64,000 bases of DNA from Flavimaricola marinus (GTDB lineage: Bacteria; Pseudomonadota; Alphaproteobacteria; Rhodobacterales; Rhodobacteraceae): contig NZ_FXZK01000005.1 in NCBI RefSeq assembly GCF_900184895.1, forward strand, positions 1 to 64,000, written 5' to 3'. The notes beneath the pieces are model-generated. The model had not been told where the DNA came from, ran no database searches, and was given only the letters and a program-made list of their open reading frames with translations. The position numbers were made by a program, and so were the translations under genes. How positions within the stretch are numbered: the first letter of the stretch is position 1; each line of letters opens with the position of its first letter. This document shows, one piece after another, positions 46,738 through 56,730 of this stretch.

Positions 46738-47517
46738 TCAGCCATACCACGGCCCGTAGAGCACCTCGGTGCCCGCGCCGTTGGCGGCGAGCATCTCGGC
46801 AAACTCCGCCGGGTCCTGGGTGCCGTTGTCGCGCCCCCGGTAGTGGTAGGGATAGACGTAGGTCGGCGCGAATTCCGCCACCGCAGAGGCGGCCTGTTCG
46901 GCGCCCATGGTGAACGGCAGGTTCATACAGACAAAGGCCACGTCGATGCCCGTCAGCGCCCGCATCTCCGGGGTGCCTTCGGTATCGCCCGAGACATAGA
47001 CGGTCAGCCCGTCGATCCCCAGAACATAGCCGTTGTCCCGCCCCTGCGGGTGGAAGTTCAGCCGCTCTTCGGTGGTGTTGTAGGCCGGGATGGCACTGAT
47101 GCTGATCCCCAGAGCTTCGGCGCTGTCGCCATTGGCCATCGACGTGGACCGGGCCCTCAGCGCGTCGGGCAGCATGTCATAGACCGCCGGGTTGGTGATC
47201 ATCGCCGTGTTGTCGCCCGCGATTGCGGTCAGAACGTCGGCGTTGTAGTGGTCCCCATGCTCATGCGTAATCAGGATCAGGTCCGGCGAGGGGAAATCGG
47301 CATAGGCCGCAGCATCGCCCACCGGATCAATAAAGACCCAGCCGAGCGGCGTGTTCAGCACCACCGAGGCATGATCGATCGGGTGGACGGTCACTTCACC
47401 GCTGGCCGTCTCGAACGTATCGGGAGAATGCCCGGCCGCACGAGCGGCAAACGGCAGGACGGTGAAGGCTCCGGCAGCGAGGCCGGTGGTCTCAAGAAAT
47501 CGACGGCGGGTGAACAT
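46738..47517 (-). CDS. Tat-exported MBL-fold metallo-hydrolase
   Basis: A 259-residue protein with a twin-arginine signal (MFTRRRFLETTGLAAGAF). The metallo-beta-lactamase fold is marked by HEHGDH (ILITHEHGDHYN), a preceding DHASVVLNTPLGWVFIDPVG strand pair, VYVSGDTEG and YVYPYHYRG, supplying the expected His/Asp ligands. It is UlaG-like. The gene is inverted between choX and choW, and its 3' end shares a terminator with choX. A role in choline metabolism is suggested only by location. Confidence 0.85.
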   Translation of the reverse strand: MFTRRRFLETTGLAAGAFTVLPFAARAAGHSPDTFETASGEVTVHPIDHASVVLNTPLGWVFIDPVGDAAAYADFPSPDLILITHEHGDHYNADVLTAIAGDNTAMITNPAVYDMLPDALRARSTSMANGDSAEALGISISAIPAYNTTEERLNFHPQGRDNGYVLGIDGLTVYVSGDTEGTPEMRALTGIDVAFVCMNLPFTMGAEQAASAVAEFAPTYVYPYHYRGRDNGTQDPAEFAEMLAANGAGTEVLYGPWYG

Positions 47518-47627
47518 GATGTTTTTCTCCTGTCAAAAAGTCCTGTCGCGTCAGATAGTGTGGATCACGCACCTGTCGCGCCCGATCACAAAAACGTGCC
47601 GGTCGCCGGCCAAACAGCGAGGCAATC

Positions 47628-48461
47628 ATGGAGTGGTTAACCGATCACAAACTGCCAGTCGGTCCCATCGCCAAGACGGTGTTCGAATGGCTCAAGGACA
47701 ACGGCGCTTGGTTCTTTGACTGGCTGTCCGACATGCTGGAGGCGATGATCGACGGCATCCTCTGGGTGCTGCAAACGCCGCATCCGTTGATTATCATCGC
47801 CGCCTTCGTGGCTCTCACATGGACATTGCAGCGCCGCTGGCAGCCCTGCCTGATCGTGTTCGTCGGGTTTCTGTTCATTCTCAACCAAGGGTATTGGGAA
47901 GAAACCACCGAAAGCCTGACGCTGGTGCTGTCGTCTTGCGTGGTCTGCATGGCGGTGGGCGTGCCCATTGGGATCGCCGCGGCGCATCGTCCCCGGCTCT
48001 ATGCGTGGATGGCCCCGGTGCTGGACCTGATGCAGACCCTGCCGACCTTTGTCTATCTGATCCCGGCCATCGTCTTCTTTGGCATCGGGATGGTCCCCGG
48101 CCTGATCGCGACGGTGATCTTTGTCGTCCCGGCCCCGATCCGCCTGACCCATCTGGGGATCAGCCGCACGCCGATGCCGCTGCTCGAAGCCGCCCAGGCC
48201 TTCGGCGCCACCACCTCGCAGGTCTTGTGGAAGGTCGAGCTTCCTTCCGCCTTTCCGCAGATCATGGCGGGCCTGAACCAGACGATCATGCTGTCGCTGT
48301 CGATGGTGGTCATCGCGGCCCTCGTCGGCGCCGATGGTCTGGGCGTTCCGGTGGTTCGGGCATTGAACACGGTGAACACGTCTCTTGGATTTGAATCAGG
48401 GATCATCATTGTGGTCGTGGCGATCATGCTCGACCGGATGCTGCAGGTGACACGCAAATGA
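47628..48461 (+). CDS. choW: Choline ABC transporter permease ChoW
   Basis: A 277-residue inner-membrane permease of the ProW/OpuAB type with about six transmembrane helices and the EAA loop EAAQAFGATTSQVLWKVELP. The core LDLMQTLPTFVYLIPAIVFFGIG is characteristic of quaternary-ammonium importers. It is transcribed divergently from the MBL gene and overlaps choV by 4 nt. Confidence 0.93.
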   Translation: MEWLTDHKLPVGPIAKTVFEWLKDNGAWFFDWLSDMLEAMIDGILWVLQTPHPLIIIAAFVALTWTLQRRWQPCLIVFVGFLFILNQGYWEETTESLTLVLSSCVVCMAVGVPIGIAAAHRPRLYAWMAPVLDLMQTLPTFVYLIPAIVFFGIGMVPGLIATVIFVVPAPIRLTHLGISRTPMPLLEAAQAFGATTSQVLWKVELPSAFPQIMAGLNQTIMLSLSMVVIAALVGADGLGVPVVRALNTVNTSLGFESGIIIVVVAIMLDRMLQVTRK

Positions 48462-49486
48462 CGGCCGTAGAATTTGACAATGTCTCGATCGTCTTCGGCG
48501 ATCACCCCGAAACCGCCCTGCCCCTGATGGACGACGGCCAGAGCCGTCATGAAGTGCAGGTCGCCACGGATCAGGTCCTGGGCGTGCACAATTGCTCGCT
48601 CACCGTCGACGAGGGCGAGATCCTCGTGCTGATGGGCCTGTCCGGCTCGGGCAAGTCGACGCTGCTGCGAGCGGTCAACGGGCTGAACCCCGTGGTGCGC
48701 GGTGATGTGCGGGTGCAGACCAAGGACGGCGCCACCAGCGTCACCAACGCCGACAGCCGCACCCTGCGCCAGATCCGGCAAAAGACCGTGGCGATGGTGT
48801 TTCAACAATTCGGCCTGCTGCCGTGGCGGACCGTGCGCGACAACGTGGCCTTGGGCCTCGAACTGGCGGGTCTGAGCAAATCCGAGCGCTACGCCCGGGT
48901 GAACGACGAACTGGCCCTCGTGGGTCTGTCCGACCGGGCCGAGGCGCTGGTGGGCGAATTGTCGGGCGGTATGCAGCAGCGCGTCGGCCTTGCCCGCGCC
49001 TTCGCCACCGACGCCCCGATCCTGTTGATGGACGAGCCATTTTCGGCGCTCGATCCGCTGATCCGGGCGCGGCTGCAGGACGAGCTTCTGGAGCTTCAGG
49101 CCAAGCGCAACCGCACGATCATCTTCGTCAGCCACGACCTCGACGAGGCGTTCAAGATCGGCAACCGCATCGCCATCATGGAGGGCGGCCGGATCGTCCA
49201 ATGCGGCACCCCGCGCGATATCTTTACCGCGCCCGCGAATGACTACGTGGCCGAGTTCGTCGCTCATATGAACCCACTCGGCGTGCTCTGCGCCCGCGAC
49301 GTGATGGGCCCCGCCGTCGATCCCGACGCGCTTGATCCGGTCGCCCCCGACACCGACATCCGCGAGGTGATGGAACGGGTGCGCACCACGGGCCGGCCGG
49401 TCAACGTGGCCGAAAACGGGGTGACGCTGGGTGAGATCACCAAGGATTCGGTGCTGGCCAAACTGCTCGACCCGCGCGGCAGCTAA
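48458..49486 (+). CDS. choV: Choline ABC transporter ATPase ChoV
   Basis: A 342-residue ABC ATPase. Walker A is GLSGSGKSTLL, signature LSGGMQQRVGLARA, Walker B ILLMDEPFSALD, and the switch His is in VSHDLDEAFK. The C-terminal ~80 residues (IREVMERVRTTGRPVNVAE) resemble one degenerate CBS-like module rather than the full CBS pair of OpuA-type osmosensors. With ChoX and ChoW it imports choline or choline sulfate. Confidence 0.93.
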   Translation: MTAVEFDNVSIVFGDHPETALPLMDDGQSRHEVQVATDQVLGVHNCSLTVDEGEILVLMGLSGSGKSTLLRAVNGLNPVVRGDVRVQTKDGATSVTNADSRTLRQIRQKTVAMVFQQFGLLPWRTVRDNVALGLELAGLSKSERYARVNDELALVGLSDRAEALVGELSGGMQQRVGLARAFATDAPILLMDEPFSALDPLIRARLQDELLELQAKRNRTIIFVSHDLDEAFKIGNRIAIMEGGRIVQCGTPRDIFTAPANDYVAEFVAHMNPLGVLCARDVMGPAVDPDALDPVAPDTDIREVMERVRTTGRPVNVAENGVTLGEITKDSVLAKLLDPRGS

Positions 49487-49542
49487 CCGTTGCCCGCCCC
49501 GGCGATTTGGCGCTAGGATACCCTATTTGAAGGGATATTCTG

Positions 49543-50268
49543 ATGCTTCAGATCAGCAAGATTATTGCCGTTGCCGCCGTTTCCCTGATTTTGGGAGCCT
49601 GCGACGACCCTGCCCCGCCGATTGATCACCGCCAAGCGGACATCGATCGGGGCAACGCTGCGGTCGCCGAATGCGTGGCCATCCAATGCGAGCGGCTGGA
49701 CTTGGACAGCGCGGCACTGGCCGATTATTCGATCCTTGGCAGCATGACCCACGTCAAGGCGCTGATGATCAGCTACACCGATTTCTCGGACCTTGGCGAC
49801 ATCGCCGCGATGACCCAGCTTGAGGAATTGCACATCGGGCAGACGGACGTCTCCGACCTGTCGGGCCTGTCGGCTTTTCCCAACCTCAAGGTTCTGCACG
49901 CCCAGCAGATGCGCAACGTGTCGGACTACAGCCCGATCGGGCAACTGCGGCGGCTCGACGAGCTGGCCATCGGTGATTATCAGACCTCTCCCGCGTCGGT
50001 GATCGCGGCGTTGCCGCAGCTGCGCCGGGTGGTGCTCTATATCGACGGTGAAGAAGACCTGTCGCCGCTGGCCGGCCATCCCGGCCTCGAGGTGGTCGAT
50101 TTCACGGACTCCTATGTCAACGACATCAGTCCCCTGCTGACGATGCCGCGGCTGCGCCAAACCAGCGTGCCGGATTTCTGGGAAAGCTCTCCGATTGCGG
50201 CGGATGCCGAGGCGCTGATGGCGCGCGGTGTGGTGGTATACGAACAGCCCAGCGTTGTCGTCTGCTAG
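49543..50268 (+). CDS. Leucine-rich-repeat lipoprotein
   Basis: A 241-residue lipoprotein with signal MLQISKIIAVAAVSLILGAC (lipobox Cys20). The mature domain contains about six internalin-like LRR units of 20-24 residues, e.g. LEELHIGQTDVSDLSGLSAF and LEVVDFTDSYVNDISPL. Such folds usually mediate protein binding at the cell surface or in the periplasm. It stands alone 56 bp after choV, so read-through from the cho operon is possible. It is convergent with the DMT permease gene. Partner unknown. Confidence 0.8.
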   Translation: MLQISKIIAVAAVSLILGACDDPAPPIDHRQADIDRGNAAVAECVAIQCERLDLDSAALADYSILGSMTHVKALMISYTDFSDLGDIAAMTQLEELHIGQTDVSDLSGLSAFPNLKVLHAQQMRNVSDYSPIGQLRRLDELAIGDYQTSPASVIAALPQLRRVVLYIDGEEDLSPLAGHPGLEVVDFTDSYVNDISPLLTMPRLRQTSVPDFWESSPIAADAEALMARGVVVYEQPSVVVC

Positions 50269-50270
50269 GC

Positions 50271-51167
50271 CTAGACCTTGGTCTCGGCGACTCCCGGCGT
50301 CACCCTGCGCCGGGCCAAGGCTTCGCGCCATGTGATGAAACTGACCGAGGCCATGATCAGCGCCCCGCCAAAGATCACCCAGCCATCGACCGTCTCGCCA
50401 AAGGCGAAGTAGCCCAAGAGCACCGCCCAGACCAGTTGCAGGAACGTCACCGGCTGGGTCACCGTCAAAGGTGCCGCGGCAAAGGCCATCGTCATCGTCA
50501 GATGCCCCGCCGTGGCAAAGCAGGCCACGAGGAACAGCCAGCCCACATCGGATAGTGAAGGCGTGACCCAGACGGCCCATGCAAAGGGTGCCAGACCAAT
50601 GGTCACGGTGATCGACAGCATCCCGACGACGACCGGTGGGCTGACCTCGTCAGAGACGATCTTGGCAATGATATAGCCGCCCGCAAACAGGGCCGCGGTC
50701 GCCAGCATCGCGATGTGTCCCGGCTCGATGGCCCGCAATCCGGGCCGCAGGATGACCAACGCCCCGATCAGAGCCAGACACACGGCCGCCAGCCGTCTGG
50801 GCGGCAAAGCCTCGCCCAGAAACAAGGCGGCCGCCAAGGTGACGTAGACCGGGTTGAGGTAGTTCATCGCCGTAACCTCGGCGATGGAAATCTGCGTCAT
50901 CGCAAAGAACCACAGGATCACCGCCACGGTGTGCAGCAACCCCCGAATGCCGAACAGTCGCAACTGCCGCGCCGTGAGGCGGGCCCGCAGGATCGGCCGG
51001 ATCATCGGGATCAGGAACACCAGCCCCAAGGCATAGCGCAGAAATGCAGCCTGAGCTGCGGGCACGTTGCTGCCAACATGTTTGACGATGGCGGTCACTG
51101 CCACGAAATTCAGGCCGGTCACGATCATCCAGAAGACGCCGACCAGCGGTCTTGGTTCTTGAGCCAT
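50271..51167 (-). CDS. EamA/DMT-superfamily permease
   Basis: A 298-residue membrane protein with two EamA repeats, about ten transmembrane helices. Characteristic segments are AAFLRYALGLVFLIPM and MNYLNPVYVTLAAALFLGE in the first half and VQPVTFLQLVWAVLLGYFAFGE-like in the second. Family members export metabolites such as amino acids or nucleosides. The start at 51167 is chosen at MAQEPRPLVGVF. Adjacent to a LysE-type exporter on the same strand. Confidence 0.9.
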   Translation of the reverse strand: MAQEPRPLVGVFWMIVTGLNFVAVTAIVKHVGSNVPAAQAAFLRYALGLVFLIPMIRPILRARLTARQLRLFGIRGLLHTVAVILWFFAMTQISIAEVTAMNYLNPVYVTLAAALFLGEALPPRRLAAVCLALIGALVILRPGLRAIEPGHIAMLATAALFAGGYIIAKIVSDEVSPPVVVGMLSITVTIGLAPFAWAVWVTPSLSDVGWLFLVACFATAGHLTMTMAFAAAPLTVTQPVTFLQLVWAVLLGYFAFGETVDGWVIFGGALIMASVSFITWREALARRRVTPGVAETKV

Positions 51168-51215
51168 GCGCAGACCTGACCGCAATTGACCGGCAGGCAC
51201 AAGGGCAGAAAGGCG

Positions 51216-51818
51216 CTATCCCTTGAGGATCAGCCCGGCGGCAATCGCCCACATGATGCAGCCGATCACCACGTCCAGCACGCGCCATGCGGCAGGCCGG
51301 GCAAACAGCGGCGCAAGCAGCCGCGCGCCGTATCCCAAGGCGAAAAAGAAGGTGAAAGAGGCGCAGACCGCCCCGATCCCGAAGGGCACCCTTTCGCCCG
51401 GATATTGCGCCGCGACCGATCCCAAGAGCACCACGGTGTCCAGATAGACATGCGGGTTGAGCCACGTCAGCGCAAGACAGGTCAGCACCGCTGCTTTCCA
51501 ACTGCCGGTGGACGCTCCCTCCGCTTTGAGCGCGCCGGTACCGGCCCAGGCCGACCGAAACGACATCGCGCCATAGACGATCAGAAACGCGGCCCCTGCC
51601 CAGCGCATGACATCGGCGATCCAGGGCGCCGCTTCGCTGAGCGCGCCAAAGCCCGATACGCCCACGACGATCAGCACCGCATCCGACAAGGCACAGGTCA
51701 ACACCACCGCCAGCACGTGCGCCCGCTGGATCCCTTGCCGCAGGACAAAGGCATTCTGGGCGCCGATGGCCAGGATCAGCGACAAGCCAAGCGAAAACCC
51801 GGTCAGAGCCGCGGTCAC
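51216..51818 (-). CDS. LysE/ArgO-family amino-acid exporter
   Basis: A 200-residue membrane protein with five or six hydrophobic helices. The N-terminal LGLSLILAIGAQNAFVLRQG is diagnostic of the LysE/ArgO branch, which exports lysine or arginine. LTWLNPHVYLDTVVLLG in the middle is also typical. It overlaps the fucosyltransferase-like gene by 4 nt, so the two are probably co-transcribed. Confidence 0.9.
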   Translation of the reverse strand: MTAALTGFSLGLSLILAIGAQNAFVLRQGIQRAHVLAVVLTCALSDAVLIVVGVSGFGALSEAAPWIADVMRWAGAAFLIVYGAMSFRSAWAGTGALKAEGASTGSWKAAVLTCLALTWLNPHVYLDTVVLLGSVAAQYPGERVPFGIGAVCASFTFFFALGYGARLLAPLFARPAAWRVLDVVIGCIMWAIAAGLILKG

Positions 51819-53179
51819 CGCCTCGCCTCCGCGAGTCGCGCAAGGTGCTGCTGCAATGCCTCTGACAGGGCCAAGCCATGCCGTGCGGCGAAACTCGGCA
51901 GCTTGGACGTTTCCTTGGGCCGGGCGCAGGCCGCGAGAAAGGCGCAGGCCGGATGGTCTTCGGCTCTGGCTGGAGCCAGTTCCGCGATGAGCTGCTTCGG
52001 CATCCGATCGTATCGCGACATCACGTGATCGACCACGACGTCGGGCCAGCCCTCGTGCGGCTCCGGCCCGATCACGCTGACCGCCAGTGCCTCGGCCTCG
52101 TCCCAGTGGCCGAAATGGGCAGACATGATGCAGAGCATCAGCTTGGCAAACTGGCCGTTCGGGCGCCAGCGCAGCATCAACCGGGCCAGTTCGAGATCGG
52201 TCGTCGTCCAGTCGGATGGCTCGGTCAGATAGAACAGCTTGTAATAGCTGTGCGATTTGAGGTTGCCTGACACATCCTTGTAAACCGGTGCCGCCAGAGG
52301 GTCGTGCGCATAATCGGCCGGGTGCAGCGCCAGATCGAGCCCCTTGGTGTCGACATACCGGGCATCGCCCAACTGGCAGGCCAAATGGGCAACGCCGCTC
52401 CGGCCGCTATAGACCTCGGCCATGCGCGACATCGCGATGACATCGAAGAAGACCGCCGCCACATCGCTAAGGCCGAGCGCCTGCCGGGTCTGATCGAGGC
52501 TCCTTGCCGCGCTGTTGGTCGCCACGACATGAGCGATGAGGTCGGGCTCCTGCCCGATCAGCCAGACCGGCCGTCCCTCCTTTGCGAGCCGACCTGCAAG
52601 GGCCTCGATCTCGAAGACCGAGACGGCCTTGTGGGCATAGGTGCCGCTGTTGGAGCAGGTGCCATGCAGGATGTCGCCGCCGCGGATATGGATCGCCGCG
52701 GAGGCCGGGTCGATCGGCAGCTCGCGCGCCGCGGCCATCGCCTGACGCACCGGCTCTGTCCAGTCGATGGCGTCAAACAGATCGGCATTCGACGGCAGGT
52801 CGGCCTCGTTGGGCAGTGCCACGGGAAGCGGTCGCTCGACGAGCAGAATACCCGGGCCACGGGCCTCTGCCACGAGCTCGTCGAGCGGGGTCTTGGCATG
52901 GGCCAAGATCGGAACGCAGGACTGCACCTTGGCGGCAGGCACCAGATGGCGGTCCAGATAGGGGGCGGAAAAGATCAGCGCCGGATCGCCGACGTTGTGC
53001 TTGTCCTGTTCCGGAAAATCGGTTTCCGGCCACAGGAAACCATAGTCCGCACCGATCGCAGAGGCGACGCGCCGCGCCTGCAACAGCGCGAGAAGGCGCA
53101 TGCACAACCCGTCCTCCCGGCTGGCGACAACCCGAAGGGCCTTGCCGCCAGAGCCGGACGCGGGATCAGCTGGCGCCAT
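51815..53179 (-). CDS. Putative fucosyltransferase-like glycosyltransferase
   Basis: A 454-residue soluble protein. The segment [17 protein letters not shown] contains an H-x-R-x-G-D motif as in the alpha-1,6/alpha-1,2 fucosyltransferase superfamily (GT11, GT23, NodZ). A later [27 protein letters not shown] resembles the donor-binding end of these GT-B folds. The N-terminal half and the helical C-terminal ~120 residues are unassigned. Its start overlaps the yebC gene by 14 nt. No polysaccharide genes are close by, so the acceptor is unknown. Confidence 0.6.
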   Translation of the reverse strand: MAPADPASGSGGKALRVVASREDGLCMRLLALLQARRVASAIGADYGFLWPETDFPEQDKHNVGDPALIFSAPYLDRHLVPAAKVQSCVPILAHAKTPLDELVAEARGPGILLVERPLPVALPNEADLPSNADLFDAIDWTEPVRQAMAAARELPIDPASAAIHIRGGDILHGTCSNSGTYAHKAVSVFEIEALAGRLAKEGRPVWLIGQEPDLIAHVVATNSAARSLDQTRQALGLSDVAAVFFDVIAMSRMAEVYSGRSGVAHLACQLGDARYVDTKGLDLALHPADYAHDPLAAPVYKDVSGNLKSHSYYKLFYLTEPSDWTTTDLELARLMLRWRPNGQFAKLMLCIMSAHFGHWDEAEALAVSVIGPEPHEGWPDVVVDHVMSRYDRMPKQLIAELAPARAEDHPACAFLAACARPKETSKLPSFAARHGLALSEALQQHLARLAEARR

Positions 53180-53936
53180 ACGCTTCCATGACGTCTTCGG
53201 GAGCGTCCATATTGGTCGTAACCGTCTGAACGTCGTCGTCGTCCTCGAGGGTTTCGACCAGCTTCATCAGCTTGGTCAGCGTTTCCAGATCGACAGGGGT
53301 CGTGGTCTGCGGCTGCCAGATCAGCTTGGTCGAACGGCTCTCGCCCAATGCGGCCTCCAAAGCGGTCGCAACCTCGTTGAGATCGGTGTCGGCGCAGGTG
53401 ATCCAGTGACCGCCTTCGTTCTCATCGTCGTCGCCCGCTTCGCTTTCGACGTTTTCCGCCCCGGCTTCGAGAGCGGCCATCATGATAGTGTCCTCGTCGC
53501 CGGCATCGAAGGGATATTCGATCTGGCCTTTGCGTTCGAACATGAAGCCGACCGAGCCGGTCTCGCCCAGATTGCCGCCGTTCTTGGCGAAGGTCGAGCG
53601 CACGGTGCTGGCGGTGCGGTTGCGGTTGTCGGTCATCGCTTCGACGATGACGGCCACGCCACCGGGGCCGTATCCTTCGTAGCGGATCTCGTCGTAGTTC
53701 TCGGCGTCGGCGCCTTGCGATTTCTTGATCGCGCGGTCGATCACGTCCTTGGGGACGGACTGGCTCTTGGCCTCCTTGACGACCATGCGCAGGCGCGGGT
53801 TCTTCTCGGGATCGGGATCGCCCATCTTGGCGGCCACGGTGATCTCTTTGGCCAGCTTCGAGAAAAGCTTGGAACGGATCTTGTCCTGACGCCCCTTGCG
53901 GTGCTGGATGTTTGCCCATTTTGAGTGGCCGGCCAT
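53166..53936 (-). CDS. yebC: YebC/PmpR-family protein
   Basis: A 256-residue protein with the invariant start [18 protein letters not shown] and the conserved [21 protein letters not shown], ending with an acidic C-terminal domain. Family members were described as DNA-binding regulators (PmpR, and near ruvC in E. coli) and more recently as ribosome-associated factors relieving stalling. Here it is not beside ruv genes but heads a three-gene overlapping string. Confidence 0.93.
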   Translation of the reverse strand: MAGHSKWANIQHRKGRQDKIRSKLFSKLAKEITVAAKMGDPDPEKNPRLRMVVKEAKSQSVPKDVIDRAIKKSQGADAENYDEIRYEGYGPGGVAVIVEAMTDNRNRTASTVRSTFAKNGGNLGETGSVGFMFERKGQIEYPFDAGDEDTIMMAALEAGAENVESEAGDDDENEGGHWITCADTDLNEVATALEAALGESRSTKLIWQPQTTTPVDLETLTKLMKLVETLEDDDDVQTVTTNMDAPEDVMEAYGAS

Positions 53937-54034
53937 GGCGCTGCCCTTTGCGTTAGAGGTTTTCTTGGCGGTCTATAGGCCAAGCACCGGGGGGCCTGCA
54001 AGACAGGGCTGCATCGCAGGCGCAGGATCACCGC

Positions 54035-55813
54035 CTAGAGAGGAAAGAAGATCGGGATCGCCAGCGATGCGGTGACGGCGGTCAACAGGTTGAGCGGCAC
54101 CCCGATCTTGAGGAAATCGGTGAACTTGTAGCCGCCCGGCCCGTAGACCAGCGTGTTGGTCTGATAGCCGATCGGCGTGGCAAAGGCCGCCGAGGCGCCG
54201 AACATGACCGCAACCACCAGCGGCCGGGGATCGACCCCCAACGTCGCGGCCAGCCCCAGGGCCACGGGTGCCAGGATCACCGCGACGGCGTTGTTCGACA
54301 CGATCTCGGTCATCGTCGAAGCCATCAGATAGACGCAGAAGACAAGCGCCCATGGCGGCAGCTTCGCCAGCGACGGAGACAGCCAGTTGACGGCGATCTC
54401 GACGGCGCCCGAATGGCCCAGCCCGGCGCCCACGACCAGCATCGAGAAGATCAAGGTCAGCAGGCGCCCATCGACAAAGCCAAAGGCTTCGTCGGCATCA
54501 ATGCAGCGGGTCAGCAGGACGATGGCGACGCCGATAAAGGCCAGCGGCCCGATGCTGGCCAGTCCGACCCCGGACAACACCACGATGGCCAGCAACACGC
54601 CGATCACGATCGGAGCATGGCTCCGGCGGTAGGCCCGCTCGGTCGGGCGGCTAACATCGACAAGGTTCATATCGGCGGCAAGGCGCTGGATGTCGGCGGG
54701 CGCTCCTTCGAGCAGAAGGGTGTCGCCGACGCGCACGACCAGATCGTCGATCTGGCGACCGATGTTCTTGTCGCGGCGATGGACGGCCAACGTATAGACC
54801 GCATAGCGGCGGCGCAGACGCAGCTCGCCCATACGGCGGCCCACCATCCGGCAATCCGGCGTGATCAGCACCTCGACCGTCGTCGTCTCCACCGCAGAGA
54901 CCTGATCGACCCGGCGCAGCGACGGGTTCTGTTGCAGACTCAGCAATTCGGTCATCGCGGTGCGCAGCACGAGGCGGTCGCCCACCTCCAGCGTAACGCT
55001 CTTGAGATCGCGGCGCAGCGAGGCATCGCCCCGCACCACGTCGATCAGGCGGACCCCGTCACGCTTGAAAAGCTGCACGTCCAGCACTTCGCGGCCGATC
55101 AGGTTACTGTCGGGCGGGATCACGGCCTCGGTGAAAAAGCGCATCTTGGACTTGTCGCTGAGCAGTCCGGCCATGCTGTCACGATCCGGCAGGAGCTTGC
55201 GCCCGAAAAGCGCCAGATACAGCACCGCGACCGACGACATGATCAGGCCGACGGGCGTGATCTCGAATATGGTAAAGGCCGGCTCGCCCGCGGCCCTGAC
55301 CACGCCGTCGACCAGCAGGTTCGTCGAGGTTCCGATCAGCGTCAGCGTGCCTCCGAAGATCGAGAAATAGCTCAGCGGGATCAACAGCTTGGACGGGGTC
55401 AGGCCCATCTGTTTCGAAAGGCGAACGAAAATCGGGATCATCACCACGACGATCGGCGTGTTGTTGATGAAGGCCGACATGCCGAGCACGGTAAAGGTCA
55501 GGGTGACGAGGGTCGCCGTCGGGCGCTTGTCGACGTGTCGGGCGGCCTGCCCCGAGATGTAGTCCAGCGCGCCCGTGCGCACCATCGCGCCGACGATGAT
55601 AAAGAGCGCGGCAATCGTCCATGGCGCGGGGTTGGAGAACACCGCAATCGCATCGTCCTGCGGCGTGATGCCGAGGATCAGCATGATGACGGCACCGCTC
55701 AGCGCCACCACCTCGACGGGATAATTCTCGCGCACGAAGGCCACGAGCATCCCCAGCACAATCACCATCGCAGCAATCGGCTCGACCGATGCAGACAACG
55801 CGATCCCAAACAT
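54035..55813 (-). CDS. SLC13/ArsB-like permease with two TrkA-C domains
   Basis: A 592-residue anion-symporter-type permease. Two blocks of helices with reentrant-loop motifs (INNTPIVVVMIPIF, SNNAVAVILAPVAL) flank a central cytoplasmic region with two RCK-C/TrkA-C-like modules (NLIGREVLDVQLF and CRMVGRRMGELRL). This is the architecture of YfbS/SLC13-type sulfate or dicarboxylate transporters. The start at 55813 follows AGGAGG and overlaps the DMT gene stop (TAATG). Confidence 0.9.
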   Translation of the reverse strand: MFGIALSASVEPIAAMVIVLGMLVAFVRENYPVEVVALSGAVIMLILGITPQDDAIAVFSNPAPWTIAALFIIVGAMVRTGALDYISGQAARHVDKRPTATLVTLTFTVLGMSAFINNTPIVVVMIPIFVRLSKQMGLTPSKLLIPLSYFSIFGGTLTLIGTSTNLLVDGVVRAAGEPAFTIFEITPVGLIMSSVAVLYLALFGRKLLPDRDSMAGLLSDKSKMRFFTEAVIPPDSNLIGREVLDVQLFKRDGVRLIDVVRGDASLRRDLKSVTLEVGDRLVLRTAMTELLSLQQNPSLRRVDQVSAVETTTVEVLITPDCRMVGRRMGELRLRRRYAVYTLAVHRRDKNIGRQIDDLVVRVGDTLLLEGAPADIQRLAADMNLVDVSRPTERAYRRSHAPIVIGVLLAIVVLSGVGLASIGPLAFIGVAIVLLTRCIDADEAFGFVDGRLLTLIFSMLVVGAGLGHSGAVEIAVNWLSPSLAKLPPWALVFCVYLMASTMTEIVSNNAVAVILAPVALGLAATLGVDPRPLVVAVMFGASAAFATPIGYQTNTLVYGPGGYKFTDFLKIGVPLNLLTAVTASLAIPIFFPL

Positions 55814-56730
55814 TACAGTTCCTCCTGCGCAGGGCGCGGTCGCACCAGGGTCAGGCCCAATAGCATCGCGGCGAGGGCCACCCAGATATACACCGAATAG
55901 CGTTCGCCCAACAAAATCATTGCCCACAAGATGCCAAAGCCGGTGACAAGGTAGCTGACCTGAGTGGCAAACACCGCGCCGGCCCGGCCGACGATCCAGA
56001 CATAGGTGGAATAAACGATCGCATGGATCGACGCCGAGGTGAGAAAAGCCAGTTCCGGCAGCCCCCAGGCGAACCGTGGATCGGCCATCTGCCCCATCCC
56101 GAAGGCCAGCGGCAGCGCGATCACCGACCCGATGATCGACGCCCCTTGCAGGACTTGCAGCGCGTCCAGCCCGCCGGTGCCCCATCGGCCAACCACATTG
56201 CCCTCGACCGCATAGCAAAACGGCGCCAACAGCGCGAGCGGCAGAAAGGCCACCATCGCCCGGTCCGGCAGGCTGGTCTCTGGCAACGCGATCAGCGCCA
56301 CGCCCGCCAGCCCCAGCAAGAGCCCGGTCAGGCGGATCACGGAGAACCGGTCCGTCCCGAGGGCCAGAGCGATGGGAAAGGCAAACATCGGCACCGCCGA
56401 GATCACGATCGACATCACCCCTGCGGGCAGGTGATAGGCCGAGGTAAAGCTACCCCAGTTGGGCAATACCGTGCCGAGGACCGCAATAAAGACATAAAGC
56501 ATCACCGATTGGCGCCCCATCGGCAGGCGCACCCCGCGCGCCGCATTGATCGCGCTGAGCAGCACCGCGCCCACGACCAGTTGCCAGAACACGAGGCCCA
56601 TCGCCCCATGTCCGGCCGAGACGGCGATCTTGGACAAGGGTTGCGTCAGGCCCCACCCGGCGCCCATCGCAACGAGGGCCAGGGTCAGGACAAACCGCCC
56701 GAGGGGCGGCGCGGCAAGGCCGGTCGTCAC
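55813..56730 (-). CDS. EamA/DMT-superfamily permease
   Basis: A 305-residue membrane protein of about ten helices with the EamA pattern: AMGAGWGLTQPLSKIAVSAG, HLPAGVMSIVISAVPMFAFPIAL and a C-terminal GFGILWAMILLGERYSVYIWVAL. The likely start is a GTG at 56730 that overlaps the stop of the YmdB-type gene (GTGA). Part of the minus-strand chain running from mgtE to the SLC13-type permease. Substrate unknown. Confidence 0.87.
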   Translation of the reverse strand: MTTGLAAPPLGRFVLTLALVAMGAGWGLTQPLSKIAVSAGHGAMGLVFWQLVVGAVLLSAINAARGVRLPMGRQSVMLYVFIAVLGTVLPNWGSFTSAYHLPAGVMSIVISAVPMFAFPIALALGTDRFSVIRLTGLLLGLAGVALIALPETSLPDRAMVAFLPLALLAPFCYAVEGNVVGRWGTGGLDALQVLQGASIIGSVIALPLAFGMGQMADPRFAWGLPELAFLTSASIHAIVYSTYVWIVGRAGAVFATQVSYLVTGFGILWAMILLGERYSVYIWVALAAMLLGLTLVRPRPAQEEL

